Below are positions 44,600-54,188 of a stretch of 64,000 nt of DNA, one piece after another. The number at the start of each line of letters is the position of its first letter. Position 1 is the stretch's first letter. The stretch spans positions 2,043,501-2,107,500 of the forward strand of contig NZ_UGSP01000001.1 of NCBI RefSeq assembly GCF_900454535.1. The letters run 5' to 3'. The notes below the pieces were generated by a model. It saw only the letters and a program-made list of their open reading frames with translations. It was not told where the DNA came from and did no database searches. Source of the stretch: Avibacterium avium (GTDB taxonomy: Bacteria > Pseudomonadota > Gammaproteobacteria > Enterobacterales > Pasteurellaceae). A program made the translations under genes and the position numbers.

Positions 44600-45732
44600 T
44601 AGTTTTTATGCTCTCTCACACCTGCTAATAATAGTGTTAATACACCATAAAGCACCAAGCCAAGAATTAACGTTGCCAAAATATTGTATAAACGATGCGG
44701 CTCTAAGGCTAAATCTGGACGATTCGGCTTAGCAATAATTTCCAAATATAGCTGCTGTCTGCCTGCTTCTTCTTTTGCGCTTTGCAACGCTGACATCGCA
44801 GCAGTTAATTGTTGTTTCGCTAAGGTATCATCTAAAATCAAACGTTGATACTCAGCAGATTGGGTGGTTAACGATTTTTTCCCTTCAAAAACTACATCTA
44901 ACTGCTGTGATAACTCTTCTCGAATACTTTTTTGTCTTGCTCTTAACACTTTAACCTGAGGGTTATTGGGTGATAACGCTCTGACTTGATCAAGCTGAGT
45001 TTGAATTGAAATTAATTCATTTTGTAATTTCTGTACCAAGGTCAAAACTGATTCTGATTGGCTTGCCACATCAAAAATTTCATTTTTAACACGATATTGG
45101 CTTAATGCGACAGAAGTTTCAGTTAAATGATTCTCTGCTTCATTAACCGATTGTTCTGCGAATTTAATGGTATCCCTACGCGCACGATCATTAAGCTGAT
45201 TCACTAATTTTTCAGCGAGATTGAGCAAGGCATTATTAATTTCTTGCGCTGATGCTGGATCAAAAGTACGCACCCTTAATGTTGCAATACCCGATAGTGA
45301 ATCAATACTAATGGATAAATGATCGCGAAAATATTGATAGAACGCTTCTTGCGAATCAAATAATCCTAGTGGATCAAAGCGACTGAAAAAATCCCCTTCG
45401 TCATAATATTTTCTAAGCGGCAAATCAGTTTCTAAGGTGCTTAAAGCATTGCGAGAATGCATAAACTCTTGCACAGTAAATGTGTCATCTTGAGAGCGTG
45501 CAAAGCCGATACTTTGCAACAATGCCCCCATTCCACCTAAACTAGCCTGGCTACGTGAAGAACGCACAATAAAGCTAGATTCAGAAATATAGACATCTGA
45601 AGCCCAGATCGAAAAATAGAAAATTGAACAAAAAGTAGGAATAATCACCGTTATCCACAATAATGGATTAAGTTTTTTTAAATTCAATTTTTTCTTACGT
45701 CTTGCAATAGGCTGTTCAATATTTTGTTCCAT
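44599..45732 (-). CDS. bexC: Capsule export inner-membrane/periplasmic protein
   Basis: PCP-type adaptor (BexC/CtrB/KpsE) that bridges the ABC transporter and the outer-membrane channel. It has membrane spans near residues 28-48 and at the C-terminus (NILATLILGLVLYGVLTLLL), and a long coiled coil between (about 170-320). Length is 377 residues. It begins 9 bp after bexD. Confidence 0.95.
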   Translation of the reverse strand: MEQNIEQPIARRKKKLNLKKLNPLLWITVIIPTFCSIFYFSIWASDVYISESSFIVRSSRSQASLGGMGALLQSIGFARSQDDTFTVQEFMHSRNALSTLETDLPLRKYYDEGDFFSRFDPLGLFDSQEAFYQYFRDHLSISIDSLSGIATLRVRTFDPASAQEINNALLNLAEKLVNQLNDRARRDTIKFAEQSVNEAENHLTETSVALSQYRVKNEIFDVASQSESVLTLVQKLQNELISIQTQLDQVRALSPNNPQVKVLRARQKSIREELSQQLDVVFEGKKSLTTQSAEYQRLILDDTLAKQQLTAAMSALQSAKEEAGRQQLYLEIIAKPNRPDLALEPHRLYNILATLILGLVLYGVLTLLLAGVREHKN

Positions 45733-45741
45733 TCTTCACAC

Positions 45742-46893
45742 CTACATATTATTAATGCTATTGATAGTGGATAATGCTGGACTAGTTGAACCAAAAATCA
45801 TACGAAGGAATTTTTGGAATTCAGCCAATGGTGCATTAGACACATAAACAATATCTTTATCTTTTATCGGAAACTGCTGAATCCAAAATATTGATTGTGG
45901 TTCCAATAAGTTCGCTTGATATACCGTTGGAATCTTCATTCCATTATGGAACCCTTTTTCCTGCCATTGTTGCTGATCGGCAAGTGATAATTCTTCAAAT
46001 GGAATATAACGGAAAATAAAAACCCCACGCGGATCTGCTCGGTTATCGTTTAATCCACCAAGACGACCTATCGCTTCAGCCAAGCTCAAACCTTCAGCTG
46101 AAAAACGAATTTCTTTACTATTTCCTACCGCACCCATCGCAGTAAATGAAAGTGGATTATTTAGTAAACTTAATACATCACCAGAACGCAGAAGGATATT
46201 CTCTTGCGGTTCACGAGCTAACTTAGCTAAGGAAATGGTCTTCACTTGATTATTGCGCGTAAGCTGAACTGAAATATCTTGTAAATCACCACTAACACCA
46301 CCAGCCGCAGTTACCGCATCAAGAACTCTTTCACCATACGTTGTTAAAGGCATACGCACTGCTGCCGCTTTAGTAAGCACTGTTACATTCGCAGAATTGT
46401 TTTTGACAACGCGTACAATAGCTTGTGGCTGATTAGCAATAGATTGTAAGCGATTGACAATATCAGTTTGAATTTGCTCTGGCGTTTTTCCTGCTACACG
46501 TAAAGAACCAATAAATGGAATGGTAACACGTCCATTATTGTTAACCATTTGCTCTGGCAAACGAGTACTTTGACTAGCAGAAACCCCACTTTCATCTAAC
46601 ACGCTACCAAATAAAATTGCTGGCGGTGCTTCCCAAAGAGTAATATCAAGCAAATCACCAGAACTGACCACACCTTGGTAACGTTGCTTAGAAGAACCTA
46701 ATTGCTTAAAAGATTGAACTTGAAAAGGCGTATTGCCTACAGCTTTGTCATCTAATTTAATTAATTGAACAGCAGGAACATTAGTATTTTGCTGTTCCAC
46801 TTTTTCAATGCTGTCTTTATTTGGCCCTGATGTGGGTAAATTGGCGCAGGATACAAGTAAACAACAACTGATAGTAATGAAAGATTTGCGCAT
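45742..46893 (-). CDS. bexD: Capsule export outer-membrane lipoprotein
   Basis: Wza/KpsD-like outer-membrane export protein (BexD/CtrA family). The signal sequence ends in a lipobox (LLVSC, Cys 16), so a lipidated N-terminus is expected. A polysaccharide-export domain (SGDLLDITLWEAP) and SLBB-like segments follow. Length is 383 residues. Start ATG has AAGGAAAC upstream. First gene of bexDCBA. Confidence 0.95.
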   Translation of the reverse strand: MRKSFITISCCLLVSCANLPTSGPNKDSIEKVEQQNTNVPAVQLIKLDDKAVGNTPFQVQSFKQLGSSKQRYQGVVSSGDLLDITLWEAPPAILFGSVLDESGVSASQSTRLPEQMVNNNGRVTIPFIGSLRVAGKTPEQIQTDIVNRLQSIANQPQAIVRVVKNNSANVTVLTKAAAVRMPLTTYGERVLDAVTAAGGVSGDLQDISVQLTRNNQVKTISLAKLAREPQENILLRSGDVLSLLNNPLSFTAMGAVGNSKEIRFSAEGLSLAEAIGRLGGLNDNRADPRGVFIFRYIPFEELSLADQQQWQEKGFHNGMKIPTVYQANLLEPQSIFWIQQFPIKDKDIVYVSNAPLAEFQKFLRMIFGSTSPALSTINSINNM

Positions 46894-46919
46894 ATGTTTC
46901 CTTATAACTATTATTGGGT

Positions 46920-46948
46920 ATTTAAACGTAAAAATGATAGATAGTCAA
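46920..46948 (-). promoter_or_regulatory. Candidate bexDCBA promoter
   Basis: On the minus strand TTGACT (46943-46948) and TTAAAT (46920-46925) are 17 bp apart, close to the bexD start. Confidence 0.5.
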
Positions 46949-47068
46949 AAATTCTGAGCATTATAATGCATAAATCTCATTTATGGGGATTTTTTTGTTT
47001 AAAGCAGTAACTAGTTGAAATAGTTAATGAATATTAATCTCCTAGAATTTCTATACAAAAAATCATGT

Positions 47069-47097
47069 TTGACTACCAGTAAATAGGAAAGTAGAAT
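47069..47097 (+). promoter_or_regulatory. Candidate promoter of the serotype-specific capsule genes
   Basis: TTGACT (47069-47074) and TAGAAT (47092-47097) have a 17-bp spacer. This is the best sigma-70 match in the divergent region and lies 68 bp before the first plus-strand gene. Confidence 0.65.
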
Positions 47098-47164
47098 TAT
47101 ACGGTTAAAAATTTGAAATGGATGAATTTAGCTGAATAATTTACTGTACAATCAAGTAACTAAA

Positions 47165-48280
47165 ATGAATATCGCTAAACTAAAGAAATTATTTCGGGAA
47201 CCAGGTATATTTTTACGTGATTATTTCAATAAAAAATATCCAGTCTATAACGTAGAGCAACGCGTTACTGAGGAAGATGAGCTAGCTATCATTGAAAATA
47301 GCTTGCATCTCGCAGATTTAGAAAGCAATATTCAGCTTGAACCTTTTAACGTTGATGTTGTTTTTACTTGGGTTAATAATCAAGATCTGAAATGGCAGCA
47401 ACGTCGGCGTCAATTTGCTGAGATAGCTGAGCAAACTGCGCTTTATGGTAATGATGAAGCTCGTTTTAGTAATCACAATGAGCTTTATTATTCTCTACAT
47501 AGTGTGCGCTCTTTTCTCCCTTGGGTAAATCACATTTATATTGTTACAGATAATCAAATTCCCGAATGGTTTACGCCAGAGAATTATCCAAATGTAAGTA
47601 TTGTTGATCATGCTCAAATTATTGATGAACAATATTTGCCTACGTTTAATTCACATGTCATTGAGGCACATTTGCATAATATACCTAATTTAAGTGAGTA
47701 TTTTATCTATTTTAATGATGATGTATTTGTTGCTCGTCCTTTACCGAAAGAGCATTTTTTTCACCCTAATGGGATAGCTTCACTTTTTATTGCAGATAAA
47801 AGTTTAAAAAAAATGGCTATGAAAGGTAAATTAACACCAACACTTGCTGCATCACAAAACAGTATAGCCTTACTAAACAAGTATTATTTAAATCAAATCG
47901 ATCGACCACTGGTTCATACATATGTTCCATTGAGAAAAAGTGCTTTTCAAGCTACTTGGCAAAGGTATAATTCAGAGATTTTAGCTTTTTTATCTAATAG
48001 GTTTCGTACAAATCAGGATCTAAACTTGGCTACTTTCCTTGTTCCGTGGCTAATGTACTTAAATGGTCAATCGGCAGTGGGGACTGAAATATGCTATTAT
48101 TTTAATATCCGTTCCAATAAGGCCCCTACTCAATACAGGAAATTATTAGAGAAAGAGAGATATGGTCATCAACCTCATTCTTTTTGCATCAATGATGTCT
48201 ATTCAGGAGAAAAATTAAACTCTCATAAAGAATTACTTACAAATATGCTGCAAAAATATTATAACCTAATAAATCTTTAA
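47165..48280 (+). CDS. Stealth-family capsular sugar-phosphate transferase
   Basis: Members of this family join sugars through phosphodiester bonds using UDP-sugars, for example in meningococcal A and X capsules. The four conserved regions are recognisable: VDVVFTWVN (near residue 62), FSNHNELYYSLHSVRSFLPW then NHIYIVTDNQIPEW (about 100-138), and NIPNLSEYFIYFNDDVFVARPL (about 172-195), followed by a C-terminal part with His-rich HSFCINDVYSGEK. Length is 371 residues. It is the first gene of the serotype region, AT-rich, and 12 bp before the next gene. The sugar transferred cannot be told from sequence. Confidence 0.9.
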   Translation: MNIAKLKKLFREPGIFLRDYFNKKYPVYNVEQRVTEEDELAIIENSLHLADLESNIQLEPFNVDVVFTWVNNQDLKWQQRRRQFAEIAEQTALYGNDEARFSNHNELYYSLHSVRSFLPWVNHIYIVTDNQIPEWFTPENYPNVSIVDHAQIIDEQYLPTFNSHVIEAHLHNIPNLSEYFIYFNDDVFVARPLPKEHFFHPNGIASLFIADKSLKKMAMKGKLTPTLAASQNSIALLNKYYLNQIDRPLVHTYVPLRKSAFQATWQRYNSEILAFLSNRFRTNQDLNLATFLVPWLMYLNGQSAVGTEICYYFNIRSNKAPTQYRKLLEKERYGHQPHSFCINDVYSGEKLNSHKELLTNMLQKYYNLINL

Positions 48281-48292
48281 GGATCTTTTAAA

Positions 48293-50959
48293 ATGTATAA
48301 AAAATATATTTTTAGTATTATTATGCCAATTTATAATGTTGATAAATGGCTAGAGGAAGCTATCAATAGTGTTATTGAACAGCAAGGTTTTTCTTTTCAA
48401 AAAAGTGTTCAGCTTATATTAGTTAACGACTGTAGCCCTGATAATAGCGAGGAAATTTGTCTTAAATACCAGAAAAAATATCCAAATAATGTTCTTTATA
48501 TCAAGAATGAGCATAATATGGGGTTATCAAAGACCCGTAATAATGGGTTAAAACATGCCCAAGGAGAATATATAAACTTCTTTGATCCTGATGATATTTT
48601 GTCTTCTAATGTATTATTAGAAGTTTATAAATTTTTCTTAAATGCAAAGAAAAATAATATAAACCTTGCTCATGTTTCTATACCTCTAGAATTCTTTGAG
48701 GCGGCTAATGGATTACATCCTAAATATACAATTTTAGGGGAAAAGAATAGAATTATTGATCTAAATAATGAAGGATATAACTTTATTTTATCCTCTGCTA
48801 GCACGTTCTACCCTTATGAAGTCATTAAAAATAAAAAATATGATCATAGCTTGTTTGGTGAAGAGGATACTTTATTTAATTTTGAGATCTATCAAAAAAT
48901 TAAGAAATTAGGTTATGTAATAGAAAATGGAGTTCGTTATTATTATCGCAAGAGACGCGAGGGAGGCTCACAAGTTGATCAGAGCCGTATAAAACCTCAA
49001 GCATTTTATACTCCAATTAATCTAATACAGAAAGTTAAAATTAATAGAAATAGCACATTATTTTATGAATTATGTATATATGAACTCCGCTCAAGACTAA
49101 AAACTATAAAACCTAGTATTTTCAAAGATGAAAGTGAATATTATTACATAATTAATGAGTACCGTAAAATTATGAATAATGTTCCTATAGATTTCGTGCT
49201 TAAAAATACAAAATTTATTACTGATATTGATGATAAGGTTGCATTTATCACTCTTTTGTACTCAAAACCATTATATATAAATAAAAATGGTATGGTCCAA
49301 ATTGAAGGCAAAGATATATTTACAATCAATAACATTCCTGTACATGTTAAGCACATTTCTCTAGAGGGAAATATATTAGTAATAGAAACACTGTTTAATA
49401 ATTATAACATGGAAGATTTATCTATTGTGTTATATACAGATTCAAAGAAAGTTATTTTACCTACTAATGCATATTATACTGAGAGCGTGTATATTCAATC
49501 TAAAGCGGGGATTCAATCTAATTCTCAAGTACTTTATTCTAAGTTTGAAATTCCAGCATCTCAAATAGGAAGATATAAGTTATATATAAAACGTAAAAGC
49601 AATGGGCATCTTCATGTAGCAAGTGTAATTAGAACATATAGTGAGAGTCCTTTTCTTGGTAATGGAGTATTTAATTCAAATGTATTTAAAATATATTCGG
49701 GAGTAAAGACTTCTGTTAGCCTTTATAAGAAAGTTTTTATAATAGAGAAATTTACAAAATGGAAAAAATTCACTACCAGAATGCGGGCTTTCTTTATTAT
49801 CAAGAAACAGCATAATAAGTTTAAATGGTTAAGGCTTTTAAAATTAAAGCAAGCAAAATATTGGTTATTTAATGATCGTCCTATTAATGCTAATGATAAT
49901 GCTGAATACTTCTTTGAATATATTAATAAAAATCATAAGGATATTGCTAAAAATTCTTATTTTGTTTTAAGTAAAAAATCAACTGACATAGATAGAATAA
50001 AAAAAATTGGTAATGTAGTGATACAGAATAGTTTGAAGCATAAATTCTTATATTTAAATGCTAAATATGTATTTACATCTCATTTAGCCACAAGCTTTTT
50101 TAAACCGATATCATTTAAATTCCTTAAATATTATAATGATTTATTAGAGGCAAAGCTCATATGGTTGCAACATGGAATTACTATGAATGATATTGAATCT
50201 GCTGCAAATAAATTTAATAAGCAAGTTTCAAAGGTCGTAATGTCTGCAAGTTTTGAGAAACAAATATTTTCGCAAAGGAAATTTTTTTACTCTTCTAAGG
50301 ATATTATCCCGACAGGATTCCCACGTCATGATAAGTTATCGCACAGTAAAGAGAATATTATCTTGATTATGCCAACCTGGAGAGCTTATCTAAGTGGAAA
50401 AATTCTTTCAAATGGATTACATGCAGAAAAGAAAGGATTTAAGAACTCTCTATTTTATAAAAATTATGCTGAGTTATTATCAAACAGAAAATTACTTAAT
50501 CTACTAAATTTTTATAATTATAAAATAATATTTGTACTGCATCCTGGATTTAAGCAGTATAACCATTATTTTAATAAATTTGAAAATAAACATGTTAACA
50601 TTAAAAAAGAAAACTCTTTTTCGTATAATAAATTATTTAATAAGTCTGCCTTATTGATAACTGATTATTCGAGTGTATTCTTTGATTTTTCATATACAAT
50701 GAAACCTTGTCTTTTTTTTCAGTTTGATAAAGATGATTTTTATGGGCAACATTATAAAAAAGGTATGTTTGATTTTGATAGTATGGCTCCCGGTCCTGTA
50801 TTTGATAAAGTTGATACATTAATTGCAAATATAGAAGTGCTTTTAAAAAACAATATGATAGTAGACAAAAAATTTATAAAACGAATTGAATCTATGTATA
50901 AATATACAGATAATAACAATTCTGAACGTTTATTTAGAGAGATAACAAAGAATGATTGA
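48293..50959 (+). CDS. Fusion of GT2 glycosyltransferase and CDP-glycerol-type glycerophosphotransferase
   Basis: Predicted capsule polymerase of 888 residues. The N-terminus is a GT2 domain: FSIIMPIYNVDKWLEEAI (about 8-25), NDCSPDNSEE, and the metal site FDPDDIL near 97. Residues about 320-460 form a beta-rich linker. The C-terminal third resembles TagF/CDP-glycerol glycerophosphotransferases: WLFNDRPINANDNAEYFF, LIWLQHGITMND, ILIMPTWRAYLSG, FVLHPGF and LLITDYSSVFFDFS. The pattern suggests alternating glycosyl and polyol-phosphate addition. AT content is clearly higher than in the flanking housekeeping genes, and the end overlaps the next gene by 8 bp. Exact substrates are unknown. Confidence 0.88.
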   Translation: MYKKYIFSIIMPIYNVDKWLEEAINSVIEQQGFSFQKSVQLILVNDCSPDNSEEICLKYQKKYPNNVLYIKNEHNMGLSKTRNNGLKHAQGEYINFFDPDDILSSNVLLEVYKFFLNAKKNNINLAHVSIPLEFFEAANGLHPKYTILGEKNRIIDLNNEGYNFILSSASTFYPYEVIKNKKYDHSLFGEEDTLFNFEIYQKIKKLGYVIENGVRYYYRKRREGGSQVDQSRIKPQAFYTPINLIQKVKINRNSTLFYELCIYELRSRLKTIKPSIFKDESEYYYIINEYRKIMNNVPIDFVLKNTKFITDIDDKVAFITLLYSKPLYINKNGMVQIEGKDIFTINNIPVHVKHISLEGNILVIETLFNNYNMEDLSIVLYTDSKKVILPTNAYYTESVYIQSKAGIQSNSQVLYSKFEIPASQIGRYKLYIKRKSNGHLHVASVIRTYSESPFLGNGVFNSNVFKIYSGVKTSVSLYKKVFIIEKFTKWKKFTTRMRAFFIIKKQHNKFKWLRLLKLKQAKYWLFNDRPINANDNAEYFFEYINKNHKDIAKNSYFVLSKKSTDIDRIKKIGNVVIQNSLKHKFLYLNAKYVFTSHLATSFFKPISFKFLKYYNDLLEAKLIWLQHGITMNDIESAANKFNKQVSKVVMSASFEKQIFSQRKFFYSSKDIIPTGFPRHDKLSHSKENIILIMPTWRAYLSGKILSNGLHAEKKGFKNSLFYKNYAELLSNRKLLNLLNFYNYKIIFVLHPGFKQYNHYFNKFENKHVNIKKENSFSYNKLFNKSALLITDYSSVFFDFSYTMKPCLFFQFDKDDFYGQHYKKGMFDFDSMAPGPVFDKVDTLIANIEVLLKNNMIVDKKFIKRIESMYKYTDNNNSERLFREITKND

Positions 50960-52097
50960 GAAAAGACAGATTAGACTTAAAGAATTTAGTCCCGACATCA
51001 CAAAAGTTCATACTCCGACTGATGAATATCGCCAAAGAGCTCCTCGCTTAGAAAAAGGAAAATCTTTCTTTCAGAGAACAAATTCCTTTGGATTTATAGA
51101 GACTCATCTAAATTATCAGGCCGAATCAAAAGTTATCCTTATTGGTGATTCTTTTATTGAGAATATTTTTGTGGATGAATCTAGCCGAATTTCATCAAGA
51201 ATAGAGTATGAATTTCTTAGACATAATAAAAAAATAAAAGTTTATAATGCTGGGGTTTCGGGAGCAACGGGGTTAGGTTTGATTAACTTAGTTCTAAATA
51301 AAATTATTCCTCTAAAACCAGATTTAATTATTTATACTCAACCATCTTGTGATTTTTCAGCTTTACTTTATAAAAGTGGTTATTATAATGACTCTAAGTT
51401 TTTTGGAAATATTTTTCCGTTTTCAGGAAAAGATAAACAATGCTATGAAACAATCCAAGAAAATAGTTACCAACTAGAAAATAACTTAATTATTTTATCA
51501 ACAATGTGTAAGATATATAATATTCCTTTATGTATAGCGACATGTTGTTCAAACTCATCAAAAAGACAGCTGAAAATAATGAATGATATCATTAGAAAAG
51601 GAGATCAATATGATATTATTGATTTAGATGAAATAATGCCTAGAAATGATTGTAATTTTTATGATAAGCAGCATCTTACTCAGATTGGGGCAAATTATAT
51701 TTCAAATATATTTTATAATTATCTTTCGTCAAAACTCATGGTTAGAGAAAATGCTCAGCTATCTGTTTATAGCATATATTTCGAACATGTTGATATACAG
51801 AAAAATATTCTTTTATCCAATGCTATAACTACTCATACCAAAAGTAGTTCATCAATTAGTTTAAAGATAAAAAATAATTTAGATAAGGATATCAATGTTG
51901 AGTTAAAATTAATTGATATCGTTAGGGGGGGGGAGGAAATTACTCTTCTTGAAATTAACTTACCTGCGCTTAACGTAATAGATTTTTCAAGCTATATACC
52001 AGAAAATGTCAATACATTTAATATTAAGTTGTGCTGTGGTGTAAATATATCTAATTCAATAGATATTATTCAATCTGATTTATACGAAATAATATAA
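50952..52097 (+). CDS. SGNH hydrolase-like protein, possible capsule O-acetyl modifier
   Basis: A 381-residue protein. The SGNH pattern is visible: LIGDSFIENIF (block I with the Ser, near residue 63), NAGVSGATGLG (block II), and YDKQHLTQIGANY (block V, Asp and His near 235). Such proteins in polysaccharide loci act as acetyltransferases or esterases, but no acyl donor domain is seen. Residues about 255-381 are a beta-rich C-terminal domain. A run of nine G at 51925-51933 is in this part. No signal peptide, so cytoplasmic. It overlaps the polymerase gene by 8 bp. Confidence 0.75.
   Translation: MIEKRQIRLKEFSPDITKVHTPTDEYRQRAPRLEKGKSFFQRTNSFGFIETHLNYQAESKVILIGDSFIENIFVDESSRISSRIEYEFLRHNKKIKVYNAGVSGATGLGLINLVLNKIIPLKPDLIIYTQPSCDFSALLYKSGYYNDSKFFGNIFPFSGKDKQCYETIQENSYQLENNLIILSTMCKIYNIPLCIATCCSNSSKRQLKIMNDIIRKGDQYDIIDLDEIMPRNDCNFYDKQHLTQIGANYISNIFYNYLSSKLMVRENAQLSVYSIYFEHVDIQKNILLSNAITTHTKSSSSISLKIKNNLDKDINVELKLIDIVRGGEEITLLEINLPALNVIDFSSYIPENVNTFNIKLCCGVNISNSIDIIQSDLYEII
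51925..51933 (+). repeat. Homopolymeric G9 tract, candidate phase-variation site
   Basis: Nine consecutive G inside the SGNH-like gene, read as AGG GGG GGG GAG (R-G-G-E, residues about 325-328). Slippage by one base would shift the frame and remove the last 55 residues or so. The frame is ON in this sequence. Confidence 0.85.
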
Positions 52098-52131
52098 TTT
52101 TTCTTATTTTAACTATAAATTTCATTTATTG

Positions 52132-54165
52132 ATGGCTCCTTTTAGAATCTTTTCCTCCGGAATCAAAAAAATCCCTAACCTATCCAATTTTCTAAAGGAT
52201 AGCCCAACATTTTCCTTTGAAAATTCTGTGATAGGTTGGGGATTTCGTCCAACGGCAAACAAAGCGCGGGATTATGCGGTAAAGCATAATCTTCGTTATA
52301 TTGCGCTTGAAGATGGCTTTCTTCGCTCTATCGGACTAGGGGTTGAAGGATTTCCGCCATTTTCTTTGGTTGTGGACGATGTGGGCATTTACTACGCAGC
52401 CGAAAAACCTTCACGACTAGAAAAGTTAATTGCTGGTTGCAGCTTAAATGATGAGCAAGCGCAACAATCTCATCAAGCAATGGCATTGATTCGTGAATGG
52501 CAATTATCCAAGTATAATCACGCACCTTGCGAGCCAGTAGCCGCAGAACATAAAAATCCAACTGTATTAGTTATTGATCAAACATTTGGTGATATGGCGG
52601 TGCAATATGGCTTGGCTGATGAAGATAGTTTTCGTCAGATGTTGCAAGCGGCATTGCAAGAAAATCCCGATGCTGAGATTTGGGTGAAAACACACCCTGA
52701 TGTAATTGCAGGGAAGAAACGGGGATATTTAACGGATTTATTAGATCAACCGCGTGTGAGAATTATTAGTCAAGACATTAATCCACCCACCTTGTTATCG
52801 CAGGTGGATAAAGTGTATTGCGTTACTTCACAAATGGGATTTGAAGCATTGCTACAAGGTAAAGAGGTGGTAACCTTTGGCGTACCTTGGTTCGCAGGCT
52901 GGGGATTAACCGATGATCGCCACCCTTTTGTTGCTGAACTGATCACACAACAACGCCGCAAGCCCCGATCGTTAAATGAGGTTTTCTATGCTGCTTATTT
53001 TCAGTATAGCCGTTACATTAACCCATTTACTGGTGAGGTAGGCAATATTTTTGATGTCATTCATTATTTAAATTGGGTTAAACATTGGCAATCCGTATTA
53101 GTGGGTGATTTTTATTGCATTGGGCTTTCTTTGTGGAAAAAAACGGTGTTAAAACCTTTCTTTCATTTGCCAAACTGTCGTTTACATTTTGTTTCTTCTC
53201 TTACCAAGTTTAAAAAAATTCAACTGCGTGAGAATCCGAAGTTATTGCTATGGGGGCAAGGCAAGCCTGAATTCATCGCTTATGCAGAACAAAATAATAT
53301 TCCGATTTGGAGAATGGAAGATGGCTTTATTCGCTCTGTTGGATTAGGCTCAAACCTTGTTGCGCCACTTTCTTTAGTGGTTGATCCTTTGGGAATTTAT
53401 TTTAATCCGCAGCAACTTTCGCAGCTAGAATCTATTTTGCAGAATACGGTTTTCTCAGAAAAAGATGAAGATTTAGCTCGAGAAATACAGCAACAGCTGA
53501 TCCAAGCCAATATTGGTAAATATAATGTAGGATCTACTGGCTTTGCTCGCCCAAATACGGAGAAAAAAGTTCTTTTAGTGCCAGGGCAAGTGGAAGATGA
53601 TGCTTCTATTCGCTTTGGTTCACCTCAGTGTCAATCTAATCTCACTTTGCTGCAGCAGGTTAGACAAGCTCACCCTGATGCTTACATTATTTATAAACCA
53701 CACCCAGATGTGTTAAGTGGTAACCGAAAAGGTAATGTAGCACAAGAGCAAGCATTGATTTACGCTGATCAAATTGTTACTGAGGCGAATATTTTAGATT
53801 GCATTCAAGCAGTCGATGAAGTCCATACAATGACATCTTTAGCTGGCTTTGAAGCACTCTTGCGCGGTAAAAGGGTATATTGTTACGGTTCACCTTTTTA
53901 TGCCCATTGGGGATTAACGATTGATGCCTATGCCTTACCGCGTAGAAAAAGAAAATTGACATTAGCGCAGTTAATTGCAGGAACTCTGTTATACTATCCA
54001 CTTTATCTTAACCCTAATACAATGCAATTAACCAATGCAAGCACTGCAGTTAAGATATTGCTAGAGCAAAAAAATCAATTGAAAGATACGGGCTTATATA
54101 AGAGTTGGTTAAGCAAAAAAATAGGGAAATATTGTTACTTTGTACGCACTTTTTGGCTGAAATAG
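52132..54165 (+). CDS. kpsC: Capsule Kdo-linker transferase KpsC/LipA
   Basis: Builds the beta-Kdo linker on lysophosphatidylglycerol that anchors group 2 capsules. The protein is a tandem duplication of two GT domains: EDGFLRSIGLGVEG in the first half and EDGFIRSVGLGSN in the second, and likewise two copies of a KTHPDV/KPHPDV motif. ATG at 52132 is preferred over TTG at 52129; length 677. Known as lipA, phyA, hcsA or hctE in related genera. It belongs to conserved region 3, next to kpsS. Confidence 0.94.
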   Translation: MAPFRIFSSGIKKIPNLSNFLKDSPTFSFENSVIGWGFRPTANKARDYAVKHNLRYIALEDGFLRSIGLGVEGFPPFSLVVDDVGIYYAAEKPSRLEKLIAGCSLNDEQAQQSHQAMALIREWQLSKYNHAPCEPVAAEHKNPTVLVIDQTFGDMAVQYGLADEDSFRQMLQAALQENPDAEIWVKTHPDVIAGKKRGYLTDLLDQPRVRIISQDINPPTLLSQVDKVYCVTSQMGFEALLQGKEVVTFGVPWFAGWGLTDDRHPFVAELITQQRRKPRSLNEVFYAAYFQYSRYINPFTGEVGNIFDVIHYLNWVKHWQSVLVGDFYCIGLSLWKKTVLKPFFHLPNCRLHFVSSLTKFKKIQLRENPKLLLWGQGKPEFIAYAEQNNIPIWRMEDGFIRSVGLGSNLVAPLSLVVDPLGIYFNPQQLSQLESILQNTVFSEKDEDLAREIQQQLIQANIGKYNVGSTGFARPNTEKKVLLVPGQVEDDASIRFGSPQCQSNLTLLQQVRQAHPDAYIIYKPHPDVLSGNRKGNVAQEQALIYADQIVTEANILDCIQAVDEVHTMTSLAGFEALLRGKRVYCYGSPFYAHWGLTIDAYALPRRKRKLTLAQLIAGTLLYYPLYLNPNTMQLTNASTAVKILLEQKNQLKDTGLYKSWLSKKIGKYCYFVRTFWLK

Positions 54166-54188
54166 CTATTTATACCTAAGGGAACAAA

